Assembly (NCBI RefSeq): GCF_002197755.1
Contig: NZ_NHOT01000001.1
Coordinates: forward strand, 248,001-312,000
Source of the DNA: Pedobacter sp. AJM
Lineage (GTDB): Bacteria; Bacteroidota; Bacteroidia; Sphingobacteriales; Sphingobacteriaceae
Length of the DNA stretch: 64,000 nt
Direction: 5' to 3'
Part shown: piece after piece, positions 27,906 through 36,474 of the stretch
Layout of the letters: every line of letters begins with the position of its first letter
Numbering within the stretch: position 1 is the first letter of the stretch
Made by a program: the position numbers and the translations under genes
Notes under the pieces: generated by a model
What the model was told of the DNA's origin: nothing
What the model saw: only the letters and a program-made list of their open reading frames with translations
Database searches by the model: none

Positions 27906-28248
27906 TTGGTTGACATTTAATTCTAGATGATTCAGATGTGATCAGCTGACTATAGGCTATCATTTATTATGTTTGGAAAAGATTTAATAAGGGTAAAAAA
28001 TGTATACCGGCAAAAAATCAAATCAATCTTAATCAAGATTTTGTTTTCCTTAAAATATTTTTTCTGCACTTAAAAGCAGTCATCTTCATAAGGCTTAAGA
28101 CATTCCCTTAAGTGATATTTCACTCCAAATAAGAGTATAAAAAACATAAATCACTGTTACAGAGCGTTTAATTTACTTTTGCTCATTATTCATGATTTGA
28201 TAGTGAAACAAAATATAGCTCTCCCTGTTAATATCGAAAATTAACAAT
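27906..28248. promoter_or_regulatory. Promoter region of the ompA-type gene
   Basis: 343-bp AT-rich spacer. TACTTTTG at 28174-28181 matches the Bacteroidota -7 consensus TAnnTTTG exactly and leaves a leader of about 60 bases before the ATG at 28249. The matching TTTG-like -33 element is weak (CTGTT near 28154). No other structure noted. Confidence 0.5.
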
Positions 28249-29529
28249 ATGAACAGAAATATTACAAAACTATCAATGATGGTTGCGATATTGGGATTAT
28301 CATCACAATTATTTGCACAAGAATCAACACCAACTACCTCTGGTAGATTTGGTAAACAACCTTTAAGAACCTGGAGTGTAGGTGCTCAGGGAGGTATATT
28401 CAGCCAGAATACTTTTTTAGGTGGTGGAAGTGTTACTGCCAGGGAATTTAAAAGTATCGGTTATGGTGCTTTTGTTAAAAAACAAATTTTACCGGCTTTA
28501 GGCTTACAGGCAGACTTTTTACGTGGTGAAATGAAAACCATCGTAGCGCCTAACTTAGAACAGAAAAACAGCATCAACTGGGCTGGATCATTAACTGCAG
28601 TGTTAAACATCGCTAACTTCAGCTTAAATACTGAAAACGCGGTATTGATTCCTTACATTAAGGCAGGTGCCGGTTATATGGCTTCTGATTCTCAGGTAGG
28701 AACTACCCAGGTTTTCACAGACAGAGAAGGCTGGTACATCCCAACAGGAGTTGGATTTAAATTTGGTGTATCAAAAGGCATCAACATTGATTTAGGTTAT
28801 GATATTAATTTTATCAAATCATCACCAACTGTTAAAAGTGCTTACTTAGAAAACAGGTATTCTTACTCTCACGTAGGTTTAGAGTTTGCTTTGGGTAACA
28901 AAGAAAATTCTCAATTACAAAACTATAGCGCCGTTGCGGATCTTCGCAAACAAAGTGCTGAAGAAAGTGCTGAGTTAAGAAGAGCATTATCTACTGCTGA
29001 GCAAAATGCACAACGTGACAGAGATCAATATGCTAAAGATATGGCTGATGATGATAATGATGGTGTAGCAAACAAATTTGACAAATGCCCTGGAACAGGT
29101 TCAGGAACTGTAGTTGATGGTTCAGGTTGTCCAATCAAAGTACAACGCGAAATCATCAGAGAAACTAAGGTAATCACTGAGGAAGACCGTAAGGTAGTTA
29201 AAGATGCGATTTCAAACTTAGAATTTGACTTAGGTAAATCAACTATCCGTTCTAAATCATATGCTAGCTTAAACAGGGTTGCTGGATTATTGGTAGACAA
29301 AAACTTTAGCTTAAAATTAGCTGGTCACACCGATAACACTGGTGGCAGAGAGTTAAACTTACGTTTATCTAAAGAAAGAGCAGAATCTGTAAAAGCTTAT
29401 TTGGTATCTCAGGGTGCTAATGCTTCCAGAATCGAAGCTACTGGTTACGGACCTGATCAACCGATTTCATCTAACAAAACTGCGACTGGTCGTCAGGAAA
29501 ACCGTCGTGTAGAGTTTACCTTATACTAA
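28249..29529 (+). CDS. OmpA family outer membrane protein
   Basis: The 426-residue protein has a signal peptide (residues 1-23, ending LFAQ), a beta-barrel of about 210 residues (WSVGAQGG onward, ending VGLEFALGN), a short coiled segment (LRKQSAEESAELRRALSTAEQNAQRDRDQ), a calcium-binding thrombospondin type 3-like stretch (DDDNDGVANKFDKCPGT, from residue 267), and a C-terminal OmpA peptidoglycan-binding domain with LAGHTDNTG and LSKERAESVKAYL. It anchors the outer membrane to peptidoglycan. Codon use appears biased and the leader has a good promoter match, consistent with a highly expressed protein. Confidence 0.93.
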   Translation: MNRNITKLSMMVAILGLSSQLFAQESTPTTSGRFGKQPLRTWSVGAQGGIFSQNTFLGGGSVTAREFKSIGYGAFVKKQILPALGLQADFLRGEMKTIVAPNLEQKNSINWAGSLTAVLNIANFSLNTENAVLIPYIKAGAGYMASDSQVGTTQVFTDREGWYIPTGVGFKFGVSKGINIDLGYDINFIKSSPTVKSAYLENRYSYSHVGLEFALGNKENSQLQNYSAVADLRKQSAEESAELRRALSTAEQNAQRDRDQYAKDMADDDNDGVANKFDKCPGTGSGTVVDGSGCPIKVQREIIRETKVITEEDRKVVKDAISNLEFDLGKSTIRSKSYASLNRVAGLLVDKNFSLKLAGHTDNTGGRELNLRLSKERAESVKAYLVSQGANASRIEATGYGPDQPISSNKTATGRQENRRVEFTLY

Positions 29530-29546
29530 GTACAGAATAGAGTATA

Positions 29547-29581
29547 GCATAATATTAACTAAAATCAGATTAATATTATGC
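29547..29581 (+). other. Perfect 12-bp hairpin in the ompA-type 3' region
   Basis: GCATAATATTAA at 29547-29558 pairs exactly with TTAATATTATGC at 29570-29581 over an 11-base loop. No T run follows, so it is not itself a terminator; it may stabilise the transcript. Confidence 0.7.
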
Positions 29582-29590
29582 CAATGATAT

Positions 29591-29626
29591 AAATGCAGTT
29601 AATTTATTTTAACTGCATTTATTTTA
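29591..29626 (+). terminator. Terminator of the ompA-type gene
   Basis: AAATGCAGTTAA at 29591-29602 pairs exactly with TTAACTGCATTT at 29609-29620 over a 6-base loop, followed by ATTTTAT. It is the second of two perfect 12-bp hairpins after the stop codon. Confidence 0.75.
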
Positions 29627-29672
29627 TAAAATGATATGGGCGCAGGCAAAACCACATCTCAACAATTTAAAT

Positions 29673-30770
29673 ATGAAAAAGGAATTCCCATTTTACATTA
29701 AGGCACCAGTAATCATGCTTGGCCTCGTCATCGCTGTATTTATACTCAGTGTGCTTCGGGATATTCTGGTTCCGCTGGCTTTTGCAACATTGATTGCGAT
29801 ATTATTAAATCCCCTATCGGTACGGCTGGAGAGAAAATTACCTAAAATTCTTTCCATTATAATTTCTATGATTATTGCTTTACTGGTAGTAGCCGGAATC
29901 GCTTATTTCCTGTCGTCGCAAATTGCACACTTTTTTGATAATGTTGATGCCATGAAGCAAAAGTTTACCGAATTGCTTTATACCAGTCAAGCCTGGCTGG
30001 AAAAAACTTTTGGTATTGGCACGAAAAAACAGGTACAGATGATTAAGGAGGCAGCCAACAACAGTAAGGCAGTAATCGGACAAACCTTAAGCGGCGCACT
30101 GGGTGTTCTGAGTGTGGTGTTTCTGATCCCGGTATATACCTTTCTGATCATGTTATACAAAACATTAATCCTCAATTTCTTTTATGAAGTTTTCTCAGCA
30201 GAAAATCAACAAAAAGTCGGAGAAATTCTGGCAGAAACCAAAGCTGCGATTCAAAGTTATATTGTGGGTTTACTAATAGAAACAGGGATTGTGGCTGTTA
30301 TGAATTCTTGTGCATTGTTAATTCTGGGTGTGCCCAATGCCATTTTGATTGGGGTAATTGGGGCAATCTTGAACCTGCTTCCCTATATCGGCGGAATTAT
30401 TGCCATTGCTTTACCCGTACTAATGGCTACCGTTTCATTTGACGGGTACACCACTCAATTATTAATTATTGCGGCCTATGCACTTATCCAGTTTATCGAC
30501 AATAATTTACTGGTTCCGAAGATCGTTTCTTCAAAAGTTCAGATTAACGCACTGGTGTCTATCGTTATTGTGCTCATGGGTGCAGCGGTGTGGGGCGTAC
30601 CGGGTATGTTTTTATCAATTCCTTTCATTGCCGTACTTAAAATCATATTTGACAGAATTGACGAATTAAAACCCTGGGGTAAATTACTCGGGGATAATAT
30701 TCCTACTGAACACTTGGGTCAGCTCAAAAGACTGAGAAGAGGAAAAAATCAATTGGCAAAAAATACTTAG
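29673..30770 (+). CDS. AI-2E family transporter (PerM/TqsA-like)
   Basis: From the ATG at 29673 the protein has 365 residues. An upstream in-frame ATG at 29631 lies in the terminator region of the preceding gene and adds a hydrophilic 14-residue tail, so I reject it. Hydrophobic segments near residues 8-55 and 60-80 precede a soluble stretch and a C-terminal bundle (VLSVVFLIPVYTFLIMLYK; ILIGVIGAILNLLPYIGG; NNLLVPKIVSSKVQINALVSI), the pattern of the AI-2E/PerM family. Members export small molecules or act as ion antiporters; the substrate here is unknown. A small protein gene follows 24 bases later. Confidence 0.88.
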   Translation: MKKEFPFYIKAPVIMLGLVIAVFILSVLRDILVPLAFATLIAILLNPLSVRLERKLPKILSIIISMIIALLVVAGIAYFLSSQIAHFFDNVDAMKQKFTELLYTSQAWLEKTFGIGTKKQVQMIKEAANNSKAVIGQTLSGALGVLSVVFLIPVYTFLIMLYKTLILNFFYEVFSAENQQKVGEILAETKAAIQSYIVGLLIETGIVAVMNSCALLILGVPNAILIGVIGAILNLLPYIGGIIAIALPVLMATVSFDGYTTQLLIIAAYALIQFIDNNLLVPKIVSSKVQINALVSIVIVLMGAAVWGVPGMFLSIPFIAVLKIIFDRIDELKPWGKLLGDNIPTEHLGQLKRLRRGKNQLAKNT

Positions 30771-30794
30771 GATAAATTTAAAAGATTCAATAAT

Positions 30795-31181
30795 ATGACA
30801 ACTGGAAAAAAAATCACATCAATTATAGCCCTCATCGCTTTATTAATTATCGGAGGGTTAATTTACTACAATTATTTCTTTGTATTTGGCGAAGGTGTTA
30901 AGGCAGGCGAATTAAACTATATTGTAAAAAAGGGCTACCTTTTTAAATCGTATGAAGGAAAACTTATTCAAAGCGGGATCAAATCAAGGCAAACCGGCAC
31001 ACTGCAGAATAATGAATTTGAGTTTTCAGTCGGAGATAAGCAAATTGCAGAACGCATGATGGGCAACAGTGGTAAATTTTATGAATTACACTATAAAGAA
31101 TATAAAGGAAGCTTGCCCTGGAGAGGTTATAGCAAATATGTAGTTGATAGTATTTATACCATCAAAGATTTGCCACAGTAA
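30795..31181 (+). CDS. Small membrane-anchored conserved protein of unknown function
   Basis: The 128-residue protein starts with a single hydrophobic segment (SIIALIALLIIGGLIYYNYFF, about residues 9-29). A hydrophilic domain follows: FGEGVKAGELNYIVKKGYLFKSYEGKLIQ. I recall similar proteins in many Bacteroidota, sometimes mislabelled as 6-phosphogluconate dehydrogenase, which the length rules out. It is 24 bases downstream of the AI-2E-type gene and followed by a strong terminator, so the two probably form an operon. Confidence 0.75.
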   Translation: MTTGKKITSIIALIALLIIGGLIYYNYFFVFGEGVKAGELNYIVKKGYLFKSYEGKLIQSGIKSRQTGTLQNNEFEFSVGDKQIAERMMGNSGKFYELHYKEYKGSLPWRGYSKYVVDSIYTIKDLPQ

Positions 31182-31203
31182 TCATGTTTTCCTGTATAAA
31201 ATC

Positions 31204-31238
31204 AATCCGGACGACTTTGCGTTGTCCGGATTTTTTTT
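31204..31238 (+). terminator. Terminator after the small anchored protein
   Basis: AATCCGGAC at 31204-31212 pairs exactly with GTCCGGATT at 31224-31232, followed by a run of T residues. Confidence 0.85.
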
Positions 31239-31450
31239 GACCATATATTTCTGATTCATCAAAAATCTCCCCCCTTACTCATCCATAAAATTCAAGTTTC
31301 TTCTTTATTATCAGCGATACATTTATTTCTTCATGATATTGAATAAAAATGTAGTAACCCCCAAACATCGTCCTGGCCAAATATTTAGTATATTTATAAA
31401 CATTATAATTACAAAATTGTATATTAATATATTAATTCAAGCAGCATCCC

Positions 31451-32170
31451 ATGAGATTTCAGCATCAAAATATTCTGGTTATAGGCGGAAGTTCAGGCAT
31501 AGGCCTTGATCTGATTAGATTATTAAACAATGAAGGAGCGACTATTTATGCGGCATCCAGAAACCGTTCAGCAGAATGGCCCGCAGCAGTACACTACCTG
31601 GAAATGGATGTGATGCAAGGACCTGAGTCATTATCTGCATTTATCCCAGATGAATTGCATGGCTTGGTTTATTGTGTTGGTAACATCAATCTAAAACCAT
31701 TTAACAGAATTTCTGCACTTGATTTAATAGATGATTTCAGGCTTAACGTAGTTGGTGCAGCATTGTCTATACAACAGGCATTAAAATCGCTAAAAAATGT
31801 TTCTTCAGCTTCTATTGTACTGATGAGTTCCGTAGCAGCGAGAACCGGCATGGGCTTTCATTCCAGCATCGCATCGTCAAAAGCAGCGGTGGAGGGATTG
31901 ACCATCTCTTTAGCAGCCGAACTGAGCCCTAACCATATCCGGGTAAATGCAGTAGCACCCTCCTTAACCCATACCCCGTTGGCTGGCAAGCTGCTTAACA
32001 CTCCCGAAAAAATGGAAGCATCAGCAAAAAGACATCCCATCGGAAGATTTGGAGAACCAAAAGATATCAGCGCAGCCATTGCCTATCTGCTCTCAAGTGA
32101 TAGCAGCTGGATAACCGGACAAATTTTAACGGTTGATGGCGGCATTGGCAATTTAAAAACGAATTTTTAG
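31451..32170 (+). CDS. SDR family oxidoreductase lacking the catalytic Tyr
   Basis: The 239-residue protein has the Rossmann nucleotide motif GGSSGIG (residues 12-18), the VYCVGN segment in place of NNAG (73-78) and catalytic-type Ser in LMSSVAA. The YxxxK position reads I140-A-S-S-K144, so Lys is kept but the Tyr is replaced by Ile. The C-terminal cofactor/cap region PIGRFGEPKDISAAIAYLLSSDSSWITGQILTVDGG is normal. It may be an atypical dehydrogenase or a non-catalytic binder. It is the first of a cluster with a MarR regulator (8 bases downstream), phytoene synthase and photolyase. Confidence 0.88.
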   Translation: MRFQHQNILVIGGSSGIGLDLIRLLNNEGATIYAASRNRSAEWPAAVHYLEMDVMQGPESLSAFIPDELHGLVYCVGNINLKPFNRISALDLIDDFRLNVVGAALSIQQALKSLKNVSSASIVLMSSVAARTGMGFHSSIASSKAAVEGLTISLAAELSPNHIRVNAVAPSLTHTPLAGKLLNTPEKMEASAKRHPIGRFGEPKDISAAIAYLLSSDSSWITGQILTVDGGIGNLKTNF

Positions 32171-32178
32171 CCCGAAAT

Positions 32179-32793
32179 ATGATGTATCAATTAATCCATG
32201 AACTGGTAGACCTGGTTAAAATATATGAAAGCAGTACCAAACATCCTGCTGAAGATCTTCATGCCTTTCGCAGCTGGCTCGATATTCGTTTCAGAGATGA
32301 ACAGCCGGTATCAGCAGCTGATCCCAACTGGACGGGTAAAGTAAATGGCCGCTCGGCAGATAGTGTCATCAACACCTCTCTCGTTCATTTATACCGTTAT
32401 GCCAAAATCCACGCCAAAGCCGCTATCACCGACAGCACATTCTCCACACCCGACGAATTTATCTACCTCATCAGCCTGGTTTCTGGCGGAAGCATGAGTA
32501 AAACAGAATTGATTAAACACAATATACATGATAAGCCCGCAGGATCATTAATTATTAAAAGGCTTCTGGACAAAGGTTTAATTGAACAGCAATCTTCAGC
32601 TCTGGACAGGAGAAGTAAACTGATCCGCGTAACTGCAAAAGGAAATGACCATTTAAAACAAAGCATGGATAAAATCAGACTGGCTTCGGCTCAGGTAACG
32701 GAGCCCCTTTCTCCACAGGAAAAAATGGAACTAATTAACCTATTGCTCAAACTTGAAGACTTTCATCATGCCCAGCTGGCAGAAAAGATTTAA
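32179..32793 (+). CDS. MarR family winged-helix transcriptional regulator
   Basis: The 204-residue protein has a winged-helix core in its second half: EFIYLISLVSGGSMSKTELI, GSLIIKRLLDKGLIEQQSSALDRRSKLIRVTAKGNDHL. The DRRSK turn is the MarR beta-wing signature. The N-terminal 100 residues are longer than in a minimal MarR protein and include a putative helical dimerisation region. It follows the SDR gene by 8 bases and precedes crtB by 79, so it may control the SDR/crtB/photolyase group. The ligand is unknown. Confidence 0.85.
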   Translation: MMYQLIHELVDLVKIYESSTKHPAEDLHAFRSWLDIRFRDEQPVSAADPNWTGKVNGRSADSVINTSLVHLYRYAKIHAKAAITDSTFSTPDEFIYLISLVSGGSMSKTELIKHNIHDKPAGSLIIKRLLDKGLIEQQSSALDRRSKLIRVTAKGNDHLKQSMDKIRLASAQVTEPLSPQEKMELINLLLKLEDFHHAQLAEKI

Positions 32794-32872
32794 CATATAT
32801 GTATTCGATTTATTTTGAAAGCCGCATCCTTCGATTATTTAATTTTTGCTTCCGTTCATCCATTACAGAAAA

Positions 32873-33709
32873 ATGAAAACCATCTTTGATAAAGTATCTG
32901 CAGAATGCAGTAAGATCGTTACTAAAAATTACAGCACCAGCTTTTCCATGGGTATTCAATTCCTGGGTAAAAAGCTTCGGAATCCTATTTATGCGATATA
33001 CGGTTTCGTAAGGCTTGCCGATGAAATTGTTGACAGTTTCCACGACTATGATAAGGCCACACTGCTCCATAAGTTTAAAAGAGACTGTTATGAAGCCATC
33101 AATGACCGCATCAGCCTTAACCCGGTACTTAATGCCTTTCAGGAAGTGGTTAATAACTATCAGATAGATATTGAACTGATTGATCTTTTTCTTCAGAGCA
33201 TGGAAATGGATCTCCGAAAGGAAGTATATACGCCAGAAAAATATGAGCAGTATATCCTGGGCTCTGCGCAAGTGGTGGGCCTGATGTGCCTGCATGTTTT
33301 TACAGAAGGTGATAAGGCCACTTACGCACGTTTAAAAGAATCTGCGATGAAACTGGGTTCAGCCTTTCAAAAGGTAAATTTTTTAAGAGATGTGAATGCC
33401 GATTTTTATGTTTTAAGCCGTACGTATTTCCCAAATGTGGATTTGTCGGTATTTTCAACGTCAGAAAAAACCGTTATTGAAAAGGAAATCAGCAAAGAAT
33501 TTGACGAGGCACTGGAAGGCATCAGGCAATTGCCGGCATCATCCAGAAAAGGTGTATACCTGGCTTACATTTATTACCGCAGACTTTTTGATAAAATCAG
33601 GAGGAAAACAGCAGCACAAATTATGGCGGAACGCGTCAGAATTTCCAACGTACATAAATTTACACTTCTCTTCGGCTCTGTGCTAAGAAGCCGCTACAAT
33701 AGAATTTAA
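32873..33709 (+). CDS. crtB: Phytoene synthase (squalene/phytoene synthase family)
   Basis: The product is 278 residues from the ATG at 32873; an earlier in-frame ATG at 32846 adds nine residues not seen in the family. The two Asp-rich diphosphate-binding motifs are present: LADEIVDSF with the first DxxxD, and NFLRDVNADF as the second. Also seen are YSTSFSMGIQFLGKKLRNPIYAIYGFVR near the N-terminus and GSAQVVGLMC. It condenses two geranylgeranyl diphosphates to phytoene, the first committed carotenoid step. The desaturase, cyclase and hydroxylase are encoded 14-20 kb away in this window. Confidence 0.93.
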   Translation: MKTIFDKVSAECSKIVTKNYSTSFSMGIQFLGKKLRNPIYAIYGFVRLADEIVDSFHDYDKATLLHKFKRDCYEAINDRISLNPVLNAFQEVVNNYQIDIELIDLFLQSMEMDLRKEVYTPEKYEQYILGSAQVVGLMCLHVFTEGDKATYARLKESAMKLGSAFQKVNFLRDVNADFYVLSRTYFPNVDLSVFSTSEKTVIEKEISKEFDEALEGIRQLPASSRKGVYLAYIYYRRLFDKIRRKTAAQIMAERVRISNVHKFTLLFGSVLRSRYNRI

Positions 33710-33772
33710 TACCGACAAGATCAACGGTTTAAGATGGAGCTGACTTAAGTAAGATCTTACATATTATGCATC

Positions 33773-35320
33773 ATGAAGCAAAAATACCAGATACTCCGGC
33801 TTATCCTCGGCGATCAACTGAACCTGAAACACTCCTGGTTTTTAAATGCTGATCCGGCTATCCTCTATGTGATGATGGAAGTGAAAACTGAAACGGATTA
33901 TGTATGGCACCACATTCAAAAAGCCTGTGCCTTTTTTGCAGCCATGGAAAATTTTACTGAAACCATCAGCAACAAAGGATTTGAGACACTTTACCTTCAC
34001 CTTGACCATCCGGATAACAGGCAAAATTTTTCTGATAACCTAAATGATCTGATAAAGAAGTATCAAATTGAGGAATTCCAGTATCAGCTTCCGGATGAAT
34101 ACAGGCTGGATCAGGAACTCAAAGGTTTTTGTAGTGGCCTCAATATTTCCTCCTGTAGTTTTGACAGTGAACACTTTTATACTACAAGAACAGCACTGGC
34201 TGATTTTTTTGCTGACCGTAAAGAAATCATAATGGAAAGCTTTTACCGGGCCATGCGGATAAAGCACCATGTTTTAATCCATCATGACCATGATCCTGAA
34301 GCCGGGAAATGGAATTTTGATGCAGAAAACCGGAAAAAGCTCCCCAAAAACCATAAACCCAATCCACCTTTGCTATTTGACAATGATGTACGTCAGCCAT
34401 ATGAGCGTTTACTGAAAGCAGGGGTTAAAACCATCGGCAAAATCGAACCGGAATATTTGCAATGGCCGGTAAACAGGAAACAATCGCTAAAACTTCTCCA
34501 TTATTTCTGTGAAAACTGCCTGCCACTATTTGGTACTTTTCAGGACGCCATGCAAACGAATGAATGGGCACTTTATCATTCCCGCCTATCTTTCAGCATG
34601 AACACGAAATTAATCTCACCAGTAGAAGTAGTGAATGCGGCTTTGGCCACCTGGGAAAAAGATAAAAAATCAATCACACTGAACCAGATCGAGGGCTTCA
34701 TCAGGCAAATTTTGGGTTGGCGCGAATACATGCGTGGCATTTACTGGATGAAAATGCCAGAATTTGAATCACTCAATTACTTTAATCATCAAACGAAGCT
34801 GCCAGCCTGGTACTGGACGGGCAAAACCCACATGAACTGCCTGAAACAGGCCATTTCCCAATCCTTTCATCATGCTTATGCCCATCATATTCAACGCCTG
34901 ATGATTACAGGAAATTTTGCCTTGCTTGCCGGAATAAACCCTGATGAGGTAGATTTCTGGTATCTGGGTATTTACATTGATGCCATACAGTGGGTAGAAA
35001 TTACCAATACCCGTGGCATGAGCCAGTATGCCGATGGTGGAATTACGGGCTCAAAGCCTTACACCGCGTCGGCAAACTACATCCATAAAATGAGCAATTA
35101 CTGTGAAGGGTGCAAATATGACCGCAATGATAAGGTGGGAGACAATGCCTGCCCTTTCAATAGTTTGTACTGGGATTTTCATGATCGCCATAGGGATAAA
35201 CTTCAGCATAACCACCGCCTTTCAATGGTGTATCGGCTTTGGGATAAAATGAATCCTGAACTCAAATCGGCAGTTTTAAAACGTGCAAATTACTGCTTAA
35301 CAAATTTGGATAAATTATAA
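33773..35320 (+). CDS. Fe-S bacterial cryptochrome/(6-4) photolyase (PhrB-like)
   Basis: The 515-residue protein belongs to the deoxyribodipyrimidine photolyase-related group (FeS-BCP). The N-terminus LRLILGDQLNLKHSWF, the linker FDAENRKKLPKNHKP and GWREYMRGIYW are group signatures. Four cysteines sit at C356 (HMNCLK), C444, C447 (NYCEGC) and C460 (NACPFN). Their spacings of 88, 3 and 13 residues equal those of the [4Fe-4S] ligands of Agrobacterium PhrB (350, 438, 441, 454). PhrB uses FAD and a lumazine antenna to repair (6-4) photoproducts. Location beside crtB fits a light-protection cluster. Confidence 0.95.
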   Translation: MKQKYQILRLILGDQLNLKHSWFLNADPAILYVMMEVKTETDYVWHHIQKACAFFAAMENFTETISNKGFETLYLHLDHPDNRQNFSDNLNDLIKKYQIEEFQYQLPDEYRLDQELKGFCSGLNISSCSFDSEHFYTTRTALADFFADRKEIIMESFYRAMRIKHHVLIHHDHDPEAGKWNFDAENRKKLPKNHKPNPPLLFDNDVRQPYERLLKAGVKTIGKIEPEYLQWPVNRKQSLKLLHYFCENCLPLFGTFQDAMQTNEWALYHSRLSFSMNTKLISPVEVVNAALATWEKDKKSITLNQIEGFIRQILGWREYMRGIYWMKMPEFESLNYFNHQTKLPAWYWTGKTHMNCLKQAISQSFHHAYAHHIQRLMITGNFALLAGINPDEVDFWYLGIYIDAIQWVEITNTRGMSQYADGGITGSKPYTASANYIHKMSNYCEGCKYDRNDKVGDNACPFNSLYWDFHDRHRDKLQHNHRLSMVYRLWDKMNPELKSAVLKRANYCLTNLDKL

Positions 35321-35592
35321 CCCCTCTTAACAGCGGTTAAGGCATTCCTTCAGAAATTTAAAAATAAGATCAGATCAGATCGAAATACAGTTTTATTCGC
35401 GAAATGATCATCTAATCTATACTTAAAACAGAGAAAGCCTGAATCTAACGGTAGAATTTTTAAAACAACTCTGGCCTTGGTATTTGCAAAAAAACAGGTG
35501 ACCGGCACCCGGTCATCACTTTTTTAAATGGTTTCATCACATTTTAAGTTTCTGTAATCCTGACAAGGTTACCTTGCTTCATATTTAAAATA
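35321..35592 (+). terminator. Spacer with terminator of the photolyase gene
   Basis: GTGACCGG at 35498-35505 pairs with CCGGTCA and CAC at 35509-35519, followed by TTTTTT. The rest of the 272-bp spacer is AT rich with no gene seen. Confidence 0.65.
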
Positions 35593-36474
35593 ATGATGAA
35601 AACATATCTGTTTCTTTTCTTTCTTTTTTTGAGTGCTAAAACGTTCGGGCAAAATACAATTGATGCTCATCATCGGTTTAGATTCACTATGCAGAACATG
35701 GAGTTTAAGCGTGATACCATCACTTTGGCAGGCACACTCCTCATCCCGGAAAAACCCTATGCCGCGGTAGTTCTGGTACATGGATCCGGACAAGAGAAAA
35801 GGATGATAAAGCTGGCATCTACCCTGGCAAAAAATGGTATAGCTGTATTTACTTATGATAAACGCGGAGTAGGAAAATCAGGTGGGCTTTACGAAGGGCC
35901 TGAGGTGGGAACAAATAACATTGATTCAGTTAACCTGAACAGGCTGGCAACAGATGCCAGTGAAGCCATCAATACCTTTCTGGCGCATCTTCCGGCTAAA
36001 CCTATACCTGTAGGTTTAATGGGGTTTAGTCAGGCCGGATGGATTGTTCCGCTGGCAGCTGCAAAAAATCGCCAGGTAAATTTTATGGTCCTATTTAGCG
36101 GACCAGTTGTTAATACTCTTCAACAGTTACGGTTTCAGTTTTATACCCGGGGAGATTCAAATTTCTGGGAAACGCATACTGAAAATGATGCGCGGAATCA
36201 CATAAAGAACGACCCTGACAGGTATTCATTTGCAGCAACAGACCCTAACCAGTCACTTGCAATGCTTAACATTCCTGGTCTTTGGATTTTCGGAGGAAAA
36301 GATATTCAGGCCCCCGTAGGTTTATCAATAGAAAACCTTCATACTTTTAAAGCTAAAGGAAAGGCTTATGAATATGCATTATACCCGGAATTAGGCCATA
36401 ACACCGCCTTTTCAACATCAGAACAGCCCCTTAAGATGGCTATTTCCTGGATTAAACATCGGGTGAATCATTAA
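35593..36474 (+). CDS. Secreted alpha/beta hydrolase
   Basis: The 293-residue protein has a signal peptide (residues 1-20, ending TFGQ), an oxyanion segment VVLVHGSGQEKR (59-70), nucleophile S146 in GLMGFSQAGW, and a probable catalytic His in PELGHNTAF near the C-terminus; an Asp in FGGKDIQAP may complete the triad. The first strands (MEFKRDTITLAGTLLIPEK) resemble the Bacteroidota group of esterase/dienelactone-hydrolase-like enzymes. The substrate cannot be assigned. It overlaps the 3' end of the convergent next gene by four bases. Confidence 0.88.
   Translation: MMKTYLFLFFLFLSAKTFGQNTIDAHHRFRFTMQNMEFKRDTITLAGTLLIPEKPYAAVVLVHGSGQEKRMIKLASTLAKNGIAVFTYDKRGVGKSGGLYEGPEVGTNNIDSVNLNRLATDASEAINTFLAHLPAKPIPVGLMGFSQAGWIVPLAAAKNRQVNFMVLFSGPVVNTLQQLRFQFYTRGDSNFWETHTENDARNHIKNDPDRYSFAATDPNQSLAMLNIPGLWIFGGKDIQAPVGLSIENLHTFKAKGKAYEYALYPELGHNTAFSTSEQPLKMAISWIKHRVNH

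Noticed and set aside
32810-33295. 161-codon minus-strand frame over crtB
   Set aside because: It is antisense to phytoene synthase, whose diphosphate-binding motifs are clear, and has no domain features.
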